Position numbers and translations under genes: made by a program. A stretch of 51,266 bases of DNA from an uncultured Clostridia bacterium (GTDB lineage Bacteria; Bacillota; Clostridia; Peptostreptococcales; Anaerovoracaceae). The stretch spans positions 1 through 51,266 of the forward strand of contig CALWPQ010000022.1 in NCBI GenBank assembly GCA_944383465.1, written 5' to 3'. This document shows positions 41,365 through 50,671 of the stretch, one piece after another. Positions within the stretch are counted from its first letter, which is position 1. The number at the start of each line of letters is the position of its first letter. The notes under the pieces are model-generated. The model searched no databases. It was not told the DNA's origin and saw only the letters and a program-made list of their open reading frames with translations.

Positions 41365-42522
41365 CTATTCCAAACAATTTTTGCACGGTTCATAGCCAAG
41401 CTCCGCTATCTTCTCTGCGCTTAAAGCTGATTCTTCCTTGTTTTTAACCGCAATCTTGCTTACGCTTGGACAGCTTGTCAGATGATATTTTTTCGTCTTT
41501 GTGTTCAGTATGTACAATGAAGCTTCCGTCGTTTTTTCGTCTTCCAGTTCCGGAGGTATGCTCTCATTTTTTGTACACGACCATGTAATATTTATACCGT
41601 CTGTGTATGCAATCACGGTGCCCTGCGTATCTGTTCTGTATACTTCGATATTTCGTGCTGAAAATTTTTCAAGTATTTCTTGATTAGGATGCCCGTATTT
41701 ATTGCCCGCGCCGCAGCTTATAACTGCGTACTGCGGATTTATCGCATCAAGCAGCGCGTCGCTCGAAGATGTGCGGCTTCCGTGATGTCCGGCTTTAAAA
41801 ACATCTGCGCTCAAATCTATTCCGTTTTTAACAATGTCAGCCTCAGCTCCCTCAGCGTCGCCTGTAAAAACAAAGCTTGTATCACCGTAATCGAATATCA
41901 GCCCCACGGAAAAGTCATTCCAGCTGCTGTAATCCTCACTGTTTGGCGCAATTATTGTAAAGCTGCCGCTTCCAAGCTTGTACGCGTCTCCGACTTTCGG
42001 ATAAGTTATTTCGTAATTTTTATTATTCATTGTATTTATGACATCATCATAAGTTTTCGTCTGCGGATCGCCGTCAGGCATTATAATCGTATCGCAGTAA
42101 AAATTATAAAGCACCACATCCATTCCGCCAATGTGATCAGCGTCAGGATGTGTGCCTATTACATATTCCAGTTCTTCGATGCCCTGCTTTTCAAGATAGC
42201 GTCTGACCTCCATACCCTTGTCATTGTCGCCGCAGTCGATTAACATTGCCTCGTTATCTGCAATGATGAGTGTGCTGTCACCCTGTCCCACATCTATAAA
42301 GTGAATTTCCGCCGTATTCATATTCATTTCCGGGCTTTCAATAACCGACCGGCCGGTAACCTGTGCTTCTGAGGAATTATTCGTATTGTTTTCTTCTCCC
42401 CCGTTATCCGTGAGGTCGCATCCGGTTATCATTGCCATCAGTAGCAGCACTGCAAGAAGCAGCGCCGGCCTCTTTTTATCAGCAATCCCATTGAAATTTT
42501 TTAATATCGACATGCATTTCAT
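41365..42522 (-). CDS. ComEC/Rec2-like metallo-beta-lactamase lipoprotein with Cys domain
   Basis: This is a secreted, lipid-anchored metallo-hydrolase. The signal PALLLAVLLLMAMITGC ends in a lipobox. The MBL domain shows IDVGQGDSTLI, GTHPDADHIGGMD, FTGDAEGAEAD and KAGHHGSRTSS, the pattern of the ComEC C-terminal nuclease-like domain. A C-terminal module of about 50 residues has KYHLTSCPSV and GYEPCKNC, a four-Cys arrangement like the Ada metal-binding domain. Starts at 42522 and 42513 are both possible. Either overlaps the end of the MGMT-like gene. Confidence 0.87.
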   Translation of the reverse strand: MKCMSILKNFNGIADKKRPALLLAVLLLMAMITGCDLTDNGGEENNTNNSSEAQVTGRSVIESPEMNMNTAEIHFIDVGQGDSTLIIADNEAMLIDCGDNDKGMEVRRYLEKQGIEELEYVIGTHPDADHIGGMDVVLYNFYCDTIIMPDGDPQTKTYDDVINTMNNKNYEITYPKVGDAYKLGSGSFTIIAPNSEDYSSWNDFSVGLIFDYGDTSFVFTGDAEGAEADIVKNGIDLSADVFKAGHHGSRTSSSDALLDAINPQYAVISCGAGNKYGHPNQEILEKFSARNIEVYRTDTQGTVIAYTDGINITWSCTKNESIPPELEDEKTTEASLYILNTKTKKYHLTSCPSVSKIAVKNKEESALSAEKIAELGYEPCKNCLE

Positions 42523-42787
42523 CTTTGAATTCAACTCCCTCTCTACGCAGAATTTCCGCCTGCTCTTCCCAGCCCGGTACAAGCCTGCCAGCATGGTTTA
42601 CCACCCTGTGGCACGGATACTTTCCGTAGTATTCGGACATTGAAAGCACTTTGCCTACAAGCCGCGAATTCTTGTCGCGTCCTATAAGCCGCGCGATTTG
42701 TCCGTATGTTGCAACATTTCCCTCCGGAATTTCCTCCACTACCGAAAGGATCTCGTAAATCAAATCTTCCTGTAAAACATTCGCCAT
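42479..42787 (-). CDS. MGMT-family DNA-binding protein (alkyltransferase-like)
   Basis: This 102-residue protein consists only of the DNA-binding, active-site half of O6-alkylguanine-DNA alkyltransferase. It has TYGQIARLIGRDKNSRLVG, the helix-turn-helix, and the active-site motif PCHRVV with its cysteine. Short members like this often occur in Firmicutes, and some lack repair activity. GGAG precedes the ATG. Its last 44 bases overlap the start of the lipoprotein gene, so the two are cotranscribed. Confidence 0.88.
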   Translation of the reverse strand: MANVLQEDLIYEILSVVEEIPEGNVATYGQIARLIGRDKNSRLVGKVLSMSEYYGKYPCHRVVNHAGRLVPGWEEQAEILRREGVEFKDEMHVDIKKFQWDC

Positions 42788-42974
42788 ATCTGTACTCCGA
42801 TAAAATCTTTTGTCTCAATTTTTCTTTGAATATCATAACATATTGCCGCCGGAACGGCAAATACTGTAATTTTATGCCTGTTTCAAACAGAATTCAGCAT
42901 TCGATTTGCTGCTCTGAACTTTTCCGCTCGCAGTATTTATGCAAGATTTTTTGTTTGCGCACCGTAAGTTTTCA

Positions 42975-43003
42975 TTGACGGAAGCTGCACGAGCGGTTAT
43001 AAT
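42975..43003 (+). promoter_or_regulatory. Predicted tRNA-Leu promoter
   Basis: TTGACG (42975-42980) and TATAAT (42998-43003) are 17 bases apart, about 45 bases before the tRNA. Confidence 0.7.
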
Positions 43004-43054
43004 ATTATTTGCATAAATGTAGTTTTATGTGTTTTGACCATTCAAAATTCATAT

Positions 43055-43141
43055 GCGGATATGGCGGAATTGGCAGACGCGCACGGTTCAGGTCCGTGTG
43101 AAGGTTACTTCATGGAGGTTCGAGTCCTCTTATCCGCACCA
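43055..43141 (+). tRNA. tRNA-Leu (anticodon CAG)
   Basis: An 87-base class II tRNA. The acceptor GCGGATA pairs with TATCCGC, the anticodon loop is TTCAGGT, a long variable arm follows, the T loop has GGTTCGAGTCC, and CCA is encoded. Confidence 0.97.
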
Positions 43142-43145
43142 GATC

Positions 43146-43181
43146 GGAGCAAAGCGAGCTTTGCTCCAACTTATTTTTTTG
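43146..43181 (+). terminator. tRNA-Leu terminator
   Basis: GGAGCAAAG pairs with CTTTGCTCC (43146-43167) and is followed after a few bases by TTATTTTTTT. Confidence 0.8.
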
Positions 43182-43421
43182 ACAAAAATAAGTCATCCGC
43201 GCGCTCCGCGCCGCTACTCCTCATCTTTCGCAAAAAGGCACGTTATGGTTTCCTTATCCTCTCTTTCACGTTTCATTACTTTTATGACAACTTATTACAA
43301 CCTGCACCTATTCGCAAGCAAGGATATATGCTGAGAACAGAGTTTAGCGCTCTTTCATTTATGTCTTTTTCGCCATTGGTCAGCAAATATGATTTGACCT
43401 TCCCTTATTCTTTAATTAAAA
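43182..43421. other. Gene-free boundary between tRNA-Leu and the hydrolase module
   Basis: No gene is seen. Base composition shifts here from the moderate GC of the core region to the AT-rich neighbouring module, consistent with an insertion boundary next to the tRNA. Confidence 0.35.
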
Positions 43422-43449
43422 ATGAGACTATCAAAATCAATAGTCTCAT
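43422..43449. terminator. Terminator of the hydrolase gene (bidirectional)
   Basis: TGAGACTAT (43423-43431) pairs with ATAGTCTCA (43440-43448). T-rich sequence follows on both strands. It lies about 30 bases past the hydrolase stop codon. Confidence 0.7.
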
Positions 43450-43475
43450 CTTTGATTTTTTTATTTTAGAAATTA

Positions 43476-44459
43476 TTATTTTAAATATTCTCTAAAGAAG
43501 GCATCTATTTTATCAAAAGGAATAACATCTAAATTATCATACAAATCTATGTGATTAGCATTAGGTATAATTAGAAACTCTTTGTTACTACCTTTTAACT
43601 TTTTAAATTCATCCTGGCTAAAATAACAGGAATGTGCTTTTTCACCATGAATCATTAAAACTGCACTTCTTATTTCATCAGTGTATTGTAATATTGGCTG
43701 ATTGATAAAAGACATCGTTCCTGTTACATTCCAGCCCTCATTTGAATTTCCGCTTCTTTTGTGATAGCCTCTTTTTGTTTTGTAATAAGTATTATAGTCT
43801 TTTAAGAACTCCGGCGCATCCTCCGGTATCGGATCAGCGACGCCGCCGGCGCGGGCATAACTATTATTTTGATAGTCAATTGTTCTTTGATTATTTAAAC
43901 TTTTCTTCTTTTCATATCTAACGTCTTCATTATTCTCACTGTCAAAATAACCATTGGCATTAACCCTGGACATATTATACATAGTTGAAGTGACGGTCGC
44001 TTTAATTCTGGTATCAATTGCCGCCGCATTTAAGGCCATTCCGCCCCAACCACAGATTCCTAAAATCCCAATTTTTTCTGCATCGACATTTTCTTGAACT
44101 GACAAAAAATCTACAGCAGCCTGAAAATCCTCGGTATTTATATCAGGACTGGCTACAAAACGCGGCTGCCCTCCGGATTCACCTGTAAAAGAGGGGTCAA
44201 AGGCTATCGTTAAATATCCTCTTTCTGCTAACACTTGAGCATATAGCCCTGACGATTGTTCCTTGACCGCACCAAATGGCCCGCTGACTGCAATAGCCGG
44301 TATTTTTCCGGAATAGTCTTTTGGCTCATAAAGATCGGCTGCTAAAGTTATGCCGTACCGATTATGAAAGGTAACTTTTTTATGATTTACTTTATCACTC
44401 TTTGGAAAAACTTTATCCCAGCTCTTTTCTAAAACCAATTTTTCTTCTTCCATTTTCAT
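43476..44459 (-). CDS. Alpha/beta hydrolase with cysteine nucleophile (dienelactone hydrolase-like)
   Basis: This 327-residue cytoplasmic alpha/beta hydrolase is related to dienelactone hydrolases and YcjY-like proteins. The nucleophile elbow reads GICGWGG, with Cys in place of the usual Ser. The strand before it is typical (AEKIGILGICG). A late His (NANHIDLYD) and Asp/Glu complete a triad. GAGAGAG precedes ATG 44459, and a second ATG two codons on is also possible. It is cotranscribed with the MerR regulator. The module is clearly more AT-rich than its surroundings, a sign of transfer. The substrate is unknown. Confidence 0.85.
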   Translation of the reverse strand: MKMEEEKLVLEKSWDKVFPKSDKVNHKKVTFHNRYGITLAADLYEPKDYSGKIPAIAVSGPFGAVKEQSSGLYAQVLAERGYLTIAFDPSFTGESGGQPRFVASPDINTEDFQAAVDFLSVQENVDAEKIGILGICGWGGMALNAAAIDTRIKATVTSTMYNMSRVNANGYFDSENNEDVRYEKKKSLNNQRTIDYQNNSYARAGGVADPIPEDAPEFLKDYNTYYKTKRGYHKRSGNSNEGWNVTGTMSFINQPILQYTDEIRSAVLMIHGEKAHSCYFSQDEFKKLKGSNKEFLIIPNANHIDLYDNLDVIPFDKIDAFFREYLK

Positions 44460-44478
44460 CTCTCTCTTTCTTTTTTTA

Positions 44479-44907
44479 TTATTTTTCAGGGATTGTATCA
44501 GGTTCTAAATCAGCCTTGATCCCTCTGTTGTCATGAATACTTTCTGTCCCCGCTTCAATTGCCGTTTTGTAATACCATTCTTTATACTCAATTTCTTTTA
44601 GATAATAGTCTAATTTTGCTATTTCATTTAGTATTTTTTCTTTTTGCTCTTTTATCAATTCATATCTTTCCGCAAGAGAGCTGTCACCATATTTTACAAG
44701 TTCGCCATATTCTTTAATCTTTGCAAGAGGCATATTAGTATTTTTTAAACAATTTAAAACTCTTAACCATTCAAAATCTTCATCTTCAAACACTCTAATA
44801 CCATTTTTTCTCTTAATATTAGGAAGCAGCCCTATTTTATCATAGTACCTTATGGTAGATGGCGCAACGTTCATCATTTCTGCTATTTCAGATATAGAAT
44901 AAGACAT
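44479..44907 (-). CDS. MerR-family transcriptional regulator
   Basis: This 142-residue MerR-type activator has an N-terminal winged helix-turn-helix (SISEIAEMMNVAPSTIRYYDKIGLLPN) and a long dimerisation coiled coil (about residues 75-120). No C-terminal Cys cluster is present, so it is not a classical metal sensor. GGGAGG precedes the ATG. It is first in the operon and presumably activates its own promoter in response to a small molecule related to the hydrolase. Confidence 0.92.
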   Translation of the reverse strand: MSYSISEIAEMMNVAPSTIRYYDKIGLLPNIKRKNGIRVFEDEDFEWLRVLNCLKNTNMPLAKIKEYGELVKYGDSSLAERYELIKEQKEKILNEIAKLDYYLKEIEYKEWYYKTAIEAGTESIHDNRGIKADLEPDTIPEK

Positions 44908-44926
44908 ATTATCAACCTCCCAGCAT

Positions 44927-44957
44927 ATTATAGTAGTTAAACTATAGTTTAAGTCAA
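44927..44957 (-). promoter_or_regulatory. MerR-type promoter with 19-bp spacer and palindrome
   Basis: On the minus strand TTGACT (44952-44957) and TATAAT (44927-44932) are separated by 19 bases, the over-long spacing typical of MerR-activated promoters. The palindrome TTAAACTATAGTTTAA (44937-44952) fills the spacer as expected for the operator. Confidence 0.85.
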
Positions 44958-45025
44958 CACAAAAAAATAAAATATTTTTTCAACAAGCATTTGCAAAATA
45001 GGCAATTATTTGTTATAGCAATAAG

Positions 45026-45060
45026 AAGCAGTCTCAGAACATCTGGGACTGCTTTTTTTA
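45026..45060. terminator. Terminator of the DUF362 gene
   Basis: AAGCAGTC (45026-45033) pairs with GACTGCTT (45047-45054), with an inner CAG/CTG pair. T-rich sequence is found on both sides, stronger on the plus strand. It lies about 50 bases past the DUF362 stop. Confidence 0.65.
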
Positions 45061-45110
45061 ACCTGCGGATTTTCTATACATTTTGTCCATATTCACTTTT
45101 GCACTGCATT

Positions 45111-45983
45111 TTAGTCAATGCTTACAAGCTCATAATCTCTTGTGCCAAACCCGAGAGCTGCCGCCGCTTCGATTGTATGAACACCCTTGCGGCTTTCAAT
45201 TCTCTCGATGAGGTGCTCCTTGCCCGGATCATCAGAAGCATAGACCATATCTATGCAAGCCTGATCCACGGCTACAGGATCGAGCCCCGCTGCGATACCG
45301 ATATCCTTCATACATGGGTCCTGCGCCTGCGCCACACAGTCGCAGTCTACAGAAAGATTGCACATAATGTTAATGTACGCGATTTTACCCTCAAACCTTT
45401 TATGAACTGACATCGCGGCGTCTGCCATAGACTCGAGGAATTCTTCCTGCTTTACGCCAAACATATCTGCGGTCGCATCGCCAACACCATGTATTACATG
45501 CTTGCCATACGAGGATGCAAAGCCGATTGAAAGCTGCTTGAGTGCACCGCCGAAGCCGCCCATCGGATGCCCTTTAAAATGTGACAGCACCAGCACTGAA
45601 TCGTACTTTACGAGATTTTTACCGACATAATTCTTTTTGAGGCGCAGGCCGTCCGGTATACAAAGCTCCAGATCCGGTCCTTCCGCATCGAGCAGATCAA
45701 CATCGAAATACTTCGACCAGCCGTGATTTTCAAGAAGCCTGAGATGCTTCTCCGTCGTATTCCTCTGACCGTCGTATGCTGTATTGCACTCTACTACCGT
45801 ACCGTTCACTTTATTAACCATCGCTTTTACAAACTCGGGTCTGATGTAATTCTGATTACCTTCTTCTCCGGAATGCAGCTTTACTGCTGTCTTACCTGGA
45901 AGCTTTACGGAAAGAGCCTCATAAATTTTAACCACACTTTCCGGTGTAATTTCCTTTGTAAAATATACTTTTGACCTTGTCAT
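45111..45983 (-). CDS. DUF362 domain protein
   Basis: This 290-residue protein has a DUF362 domain, of unknown biochemical function. It has VKLHSGEEGNQNYIRPEFV, LSHFKGHPMGGFGGALKQLSIG and the Cys-rich SVDCDCVAQAQDPCMKDIG that marks the family. It lacks the ferredoxin-like C-terminal domain found in many DUF362 proteins, so it would depend on a separate iron-sulfur partner. GGAGGAG precedes the ATG. It stands alone. Confidence 0.87.
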   Translation of the reverse strand: MTRSKVYFTKEITPESVVKIYEALSVKLPGKTAVKLHSGEEGNQNYIRPEFVKAMVNKVNGTVVECNTAYDGQRNTTEKHLRLLENHGWSKYFDVDLLDAEGPDLELCIPDGLRLKKNYVGKNLVKYDSVLVLSHFKGHPMGGFGGALKQLSIGFASSYGKHVIHGVGDATADMFGVKQEEFLESMADAAMSVHKRFEGKIAYINIMCNLSVDCDCVAQAQDPCMKDIGIAAGLDPVAVDQACIDMVYASDDPGKEHLIERIESRKGVHTIEAAAALGFGTRDYELVSID

Positions 45984-46170
45984 TCTACTCTCCTCCTTTA
46001 CCCAAAAATATTTCGCTAATCTAATTATACATTACTACGAATAGAAAACAAACTTTTCCTCGCAAAAAATTAAATTTCAGATCAAATATTTTAATTCCGT
46101 ATTTTTATAACTTGAGATGTGCAAACTAAACAAAAATATGCTGAATATGCAAAATTATGCGGAGGAACAA

Positions 46171-48387
46171 ATGTCAAACAGATTAAAATATGAAAAGTCA
46201 CCTTATCTGCTTCAGCACGCCGACAATCCTGTGGATTGGTACCCTTGGAGCCGTGATGCTTTTGAAAAAGCAAAAACAGAAAACAAGCCAATATTTTTAA
46301 GCATCGGCTATTCTACCTGTCACTGGTGCCATGTTATGGCTCACGAATCCTTTGAAGACAGCGAAGTTGCCGATATTCTCAACCGCAGTTTTGTATCCGT
46401 AAAAGTTGACCGTGAAGAACGTCCCGATATCGACGCTGTATATATGGCAGTGTGTCAGGCAGTCACAGGATCAGGCGGCTGGCCGCTTACTATAATAATG
46501 ACTCCGGAGCAAAAGCCATTTTTTGCCGCAACCTATCTGCTAAAAAACGGCCGTTTTGGACAGGCCGGTCTGACGGAGCTTCTCGTTTATGTCAGCAAAT
46601 TATGGGCCGATGAGACCGAAAAGAAAAAGCTTCTCGAAAGCGCTGAAAGAATTACAGAGGCTGTCGCAGGAATTAAAAATTCTAATAGAAAAAACAGTCA
46701 CAGCGCAGACATTTTCAGCACTGAAAATTTTGATCCGCACAGCGGACAAGTGCGCGGCAGACATCTGCATGACAAACAGCCTCAGTTTGAACCCTTGCGC
46801 TTCAGCGAAAACAGCTTTAACAATGAGCTTTTAGAAAAAGCTTATATGTCATTCGCCTCCCGCTTTGACAAAAAATACGGCGGTTTTGGCAGCGCCCCAA
46901 AATTCCCCGCTCCGCATAACCTCATATTTCTTATGAATTACTCAATATATGAAAATAAAACCGAGGCATGCAGAATGGCGCTTGCCACACTCGATGCGAT
47001 GGCCGACGGCGGAATATGCGACCAAATCGGCGGCGGATTTTCGCGCTACTCTACCGATGAAAAATGGCTCGCACCTCATTTTGAAAAAATGCTTTACGAT
47101 AACGCCCTTCTTCTTTCCGCATATATAAAAGCTTACCAGCTGACGCAAAATGAGCGCTATGCGGATATAGATCGCCGCACCGCAGACTATATGCTGCGCG
47201 AGCTCAGAGACCCCGCCGGCGGCTTTTACTGTGCACAGGATGCCGACAGTGAAGGAGTTGAAGGCAAGTATTATGTATTCACGCCCGATGAGGTTTTGGC
47301 GGTGCTTGGAGAAAAAGACGGCAGAGAATTCTGCCAAATTTACGATATAACAAAGGCTGGCAATTTTGAGGGAAAAAGCATTCCGAACCTGATTGCAAAT
47401 CCGCACGACAGCTGGCGCTCTGACGATCCGCGTCTTAAAAAGCTGTATGCCTACCGCAGCAGCCGCATGCAGCTCCATAAGGACGATAAAGTACTGTCCT
47501 CATGGACATCGTTTGCCGCCGCTGCATTTGCGCAGGCGGGACTAATGCTTGACAACGCGCATTATCTTGAAGCTGCAAAAAATGCCGTACACTTCATTTC
47601 CGAAAATATGACGGATGCTCGCGACAGACTCTTTGTTTCTTGGCATAAAAATAAAAGCCATATTTCCCCAAGCGGCTGCAGCTCTTCAAATAACTGCGGC
47701 AGCAATAAAGAATATACCGGAGACGGACAGCTTTCCGACTATGCTGCATACGCGTTTTCTCTACTAACTCTCTACAAAACGACTCTTTCCGCTGAATACT
47801 TAAAGCAAGCCGCCGCGTATGCCCATAAAATCATCGAACTTTTTGCCGACGAAAGCGAAGGCGGATTTTTTCAGACTGCTTTCGACGCCGAGCAGCTCAT
47901 AATGCGTCCTAAAGAAGTTTACGACGGTGCAATACCGTCAGGCAATTCTCTTGTCGCTATGATTTTTGAAGAACTCGCGGAATTGACGGGCGAAATATTC
48001 TGGCGCAAGCAGGCCGACAGGCAGCATCTTTTCACAGCTTCCTGTGCAGAAATATCACCTGCCGACTTTAGCTTTGCTATGAACGCGCTCATGAAAGCAT
48101 CATATCCTCAGCGTGAGCTCATCTGCGCATGCGCATCAAACCGTATTCCGCGAGAGCTTGAATCATATATGCGCTCAGCTGCTTCAGAAAGCACCAGCAT
48201 TATCTTTAAATCTCCTGATAACGCTAAGCTTTTGGCAGAGTGTGCACCGTTTACCGCGGATTACCCATTGCCGAGCAAAAACGATAAAAACGCTGCAAGT
48301 GACAATGCCATTTCCGTCACCTGGTACCTCTGCAATAACGGCGCCTGCACAGCTCCTGTCGCGGATTTTTATTCGTTGGATTTATAA
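46171..48387 (+). CDS. YyaL-type thioredoxin-domain protein (DUF255)
   Basis: This 738-residue protein of the YyaL/SPATA20 family starts with a thioredoxin-like DUF255 domain ([21 protein letters not shown], then the redox motif CHWC at Cys50 and Cys53) and continues with an (alpha/alpha)6-barrel resembling glycosidases or epimerases. The ATG at 46171 is chosen because GGAGG lies five bases upstream. The frame is open further upstream, but without a ribosome site. Function is unknown. A small Ser/Asn-rich loop ([12 protein letters not shown]) is unusual. It is transcribed opposite to its neighbours. Confidence 0.9.
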   Translation: MSNRLKYEKSPYLLQHADNPVDWYPWSRDAFEKAKTENKPIFLSIGYSTCHWCHVMAHESFEDSEVADILNRSFVSVKVDREERPDIDAVYMAVCQAVTGSGGWPLTIIMTPEQKPFFAATYLLKNGRFGQAGLTELLVYVSKLWADETEKKKLLESAERITEAVAGIKNSNRKNSHSADIFSTENFDPHSGQVRGRHLHDKQPQFEPLRFSENSFNNELLEKAYMSFASRFDKKYGGFGSAPKFPAPHNLIFLMNYSIYENKTEACRMALATLDAMADGGICDQIGGGFSRYSTDEKWLAPHFEKMLYDNALLLSAYIKAYQLTQNERYADIDRRTADYMLRELRDPAGGFYCAQDADSEGVEGKYYVFTPDEVLAVLGEKDGREFCQIYDITKAGNFEGKSIPNLIANPHDSWRSDDPRLKKLYAYRSSRMQLHKDDKVLSSWTSFAAAAFAQAGLMLDNAHYLEAAKNAVHFISENMTDARDRLFVSWHKNKSHISPSGCSSSNNCGSNKEYTGDGQLSDYAAYAFSLLTLYKTTLSAEYLKQAAAYAHKIIELFADESEGGFFQTAFDAEQLIMRPKEVYDGAIPSGNSLVAMIFEELAELTGEIFWRKQADRQHLFTASCAEISPADFSFAMNALMKASYPQRELICACASNRIPRELESYMRSAASESTSIIFKSPDNAKLLAECAPFTADYPLPSKNDKNAASDNAISVTWYLCNNGACTAPVADFYSLDL

Positions 48388-48513
48388 ATATTTGCCGGAT
48401 TATATCCGCTCAATCACCGCAAATTCCCGTGCATTTTCAAATCGATTAAAGTTTCCTGCTCGCATTTTGAACAGCGGAGATAAACATTATTTCACATGTC
48501 TTTAGCTCATCGT

Positions 48514-48681
48514 TCAAAGAATTAACCTCAAAAGCATAAATGCAAACACTATACCCCCGATACCGCTGATAATTCCATAAATTTTGCAGGACTCTTTATC
48601 ATGCTTTTCTTTAATAAGATAGTAAAGTCCAAACGCTGCCACCATCGCTCCAATAATCATTCCAATAATACTTATAATCAT
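48514..48681 (-). CDS. Small membrane protein coupled to the metal ATPase
   Basis: This 55-residue protein has two hydrophobic segments (MIISIIGMIIGAMVAAFGLYYL and GIISGIGGIVFAFMLLRL region) around a charged loop (IKEKHDKESCKI). Its ATG shares a base with the TAA of the ATPase gene (TAATG), and GGAGG inside the ATPase end serves as ribosome site. Coupled expression suggests it works with the pump. The single loop Cys could bind metal. I know no family name. Confidence 0.75.
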   Translation of the reverse strand: MIISIIGMIIGAMVAAFGLYYLIKEKHDKESCKIYGIISGIGGIVFAFMLLRLIL

Positions 48682-50555
48682 TACTTTTTCCTCCATTTTA
48701 ACAGCAATGCTGAATTTATAATCACAAGCACAGAGCCTGCATTATGAACAAGGGCGCCGACAACAGGATTCAGAATGCCGGCAATAGCGAGAATAATAGC
48801 GATAAAATTAAGCGACATTGAAAATATCAGGTTAAGTCTGATTGTTGTCATCATACGTTTTGAGAGTGACATTAAATGCGGCAATTCTTTCACTTCATCG
48901 TCCACAAGAACGATATCAGCCGCATCAACGGCAATATCACTTCCTATCCCGCCCATAGCAATTCCTACCATTGATTTTTTCAGGGCGGGCGCATCATTGA
49001 TTCCATCCCCAATCATGCAGACAAAATTTTCGTTTTGCTGATACTTGTCAATATATTTTAGTTTATCTTCAGGTAAACAACCCGCATATACTTCCGAAAT
49101 ATGTAGTCTGCCTGCGATTTCCTTCGCGGCGTTTTCATTATCACCTGTCAAAAGCACAGTTCTTATGCTAAGACGCATGAGACGGTCGATCACGTCTGTG
49201 CTTTCTTCTCGCAGTGTATCAGACAGCACAATATAACCGATATATTCATCATCCGCAGCAAGATAAATTACCGTGCAGCCTTGCTCTAAGAAACCCGTAA
49301 TCTCCTCGCAGCTTCCCACTTCAATGCCTTGCTCAGACAGCAATTCCTTATTTCCTGCCACTATTCGCTTTTCGTTCAAAACAGCAGAAACGCCTCTTCC
49401 AGGCAGCATTGCAAACTTCTCTTCAGCGATCAGTGGTTTTTCATATTCCCGCTTATATGAGCTTACAATAGCCTTTCCGAGAGGATGCTCGGACAACTTT
49501 TCCGCAGAAGCCGCAAGCAGATAAACCTCTTCTTCACTGTAAGCAGACGATACACTATTAACTTTAATAACTTTTGGCGTCCCGTAGGTCAGCGTGCCTG
49601 TCTTATCAAAAGCAATAATTTTGACTTTAGCTAACCGCTCCAGCGCATCACCTTCGCGGACAAGAAAACCGTGTTTCGTCGCATTGCCAATAGCCGCCAT
49701 AATCGCTGTAGGTGTTGCCAGCACCAATGCACAAGGACAAAATACAACCAGTATAGTAACGGCCCGAATAATCTGACCGCTGATCGCCAAAGTCAGTATA
49801 GCGGCTGACAGGGCAATAACAACAATCCAGGTTGCCCAGCGGTCAGCCATTGTAACAATTTTTGCCTTGCCTGCATCCGCCGACTGCACAAGACGGATCA
49901 TCCGCTGAATGGAGCTGTCCTCACCCACCTTTGTCGCTTTCATCTCAAAAGCGCCGAACTGATTGACAGTTCCGCTCGACACCTCATCACCAGCCGCTTT
50001 ATCTACTGGCAATGACTCTCCTGTCATAACCGCCTGATCAATAGAAGTCTGCCCTGACACAATGATCCCATCGACAGGAATACTCTCCCCCGGCAAGACG
50101 CGGAGAATATCGCCAACCTGCACTTTCTCAGCTGGAATAATGGTTTCTCTTTCATTTTTTAATACTCTTGCCGTTTGCGGTGTTAAATGCACCAGCTTTT
50201 CAATGCCTGCTCTTGCCTTTGCAACCGTCAGCTCCTCCAGCAAGGCACCTACCTGCATAATAAATGCAACTTCTCCCGCGGCAAAGTCTTCACCAATGCA
50301 TACCGAAGCAATAAGCGCAATGGATACCAAAACATCGGCCTTAATATCAAAAGATGTTGCCAAGCCAATAATTGCTTCTAAAACAATCGGCACGCCGCAT
50401 AAAATAATCGCCACCCACGCAATATCAAAAGGCAGTGGCAATATTTTTGTAAGGCTCAAGATTAGGGCAATACCGGAAAGGACAAGCAGTATAATATCTT
50501 TCTTAGTCCCGCCAAACTCAAGCAAATACTCCAATCTTTCTGTAAATTGTTTCAT
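48681..50555 (-). CDS. Heavy-metal P1B-type ATPase without N-terminal metal-binding domain
   Basis: This 624-residue cation pump has the P1B core: TGES (178-181, actuator), the metal-site motif CPC (273-275) in VVFCPCALVLATP, the phosphorylated Asp317 in DKTGTLTYG, SEHPLGKAI, and MIGDGINDAPAL. About eight membrane segments are expected. The usual N-terminal HMA (CxxC) domain is absent. The CsoR-type repressor upstream favours copper, but the sequence also resembles Zn/Cd pumps, so the metal is not certain. AGAGGAT precedes the ATG. Confidence 0.93.
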   Translation of the reverse strand: MKQFTERLEYLLEFGGTKKDIILLVLSGIALILSLTKILPLPFDIAWVAIILCGVPIVLEAIIGLATSFDIKADVLVSIALIASVCIGEDFAAGEVAFIMQVGALLEELTVAKARAGIEKLVHLTPQTARVLKNERETIIPAEKVQVGDILRVLPGESIPVDGIIVSGQTSIDQAVMTGESLPVDKAAGDEVSSGTVNQFGAFEMKATKVGEDSSIQRMIRLVQSADAGKAKIVTMADRWATWIVVIALSAAILTLAISGQIIRAVTILVVFCPCALVLATPTAIMAAIGNATKHGFLVREGDALERLAKVKIIAFDKTGTLTYGTPKVIKVNSVSSAYSEEEVYLLAASAEKLSEHPLGKAIVSSYKREYEKPLIAEEKFAMLPGRGVSAVLNEKRIVAGNKELLSEQGIEVGSCEEITGFLEQGCTVIYLAADDEYIGYIVLSDTLREESTDVIDRLMRLSIRTVLLTGDNENAAKEIAGRLHISEVYAGCLPEDKLKYIDKYQQNENFVCMIGDGINDAPALKKSMVGIAMGGIGSDIAVDAADIVLVDDEVKELPHLMSLSKRMMTTIRLNLIFSMSLNFIAIILAIAGILNPVVGALVHNAGSVLVIINSALLLKWRKK

Positions 50556-50574
50556 ATGTTATATCCTCTTTTCT

Positions 50575-50625
50575 ATACCTATCGGGGTATAGGTATATTA
50601 TACGTATACGAGTATAGGTTGTCAA
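50575..50625 (-). promoter_or_regulatory. ATPase promoter with CsoR-type operator
   Basis: On the minus strand TTGACA (50620-50625) and TATAAT (50597-50602) are 17 bases apart. Immediately downstream lies the palindrome ATACCTAT/ATAGGTAT (50575-50582 with 50589-50596) around CGGGGT. The core shared with the csoR operator is ATACCCCnnnnGGTAT, the GC-centred pattern of CsoR boxes. Confidence 0.85.
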
Positions 50626-50637
50626 GCGAATAAAATA

Positions 50638-50664
50638 AAAACCGGTTGAAAATTAACCGGTTTT
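50638..50664 (-). terminator. csoR terminator
   Basis: AAAACCGGTT (50638-50647) pairs with AACCGGTTTT (50655-50664). On the minus strand it continues into TTTTTATTTTA. It lies just past the csoR stop codon. Confidence 0.8.
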
Positions 50665-50671
50665 TCATAAA

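Noticed and set aside
42021..42100. Possible CRISPR-like or tandem repeats anywhere in the window
   Set aside because: Reading through intergenic regions showed no regularly spaced 25-40-base repeats. The only repeats are the operator pairs, the lysS-end repeats and the duplicated promoter.
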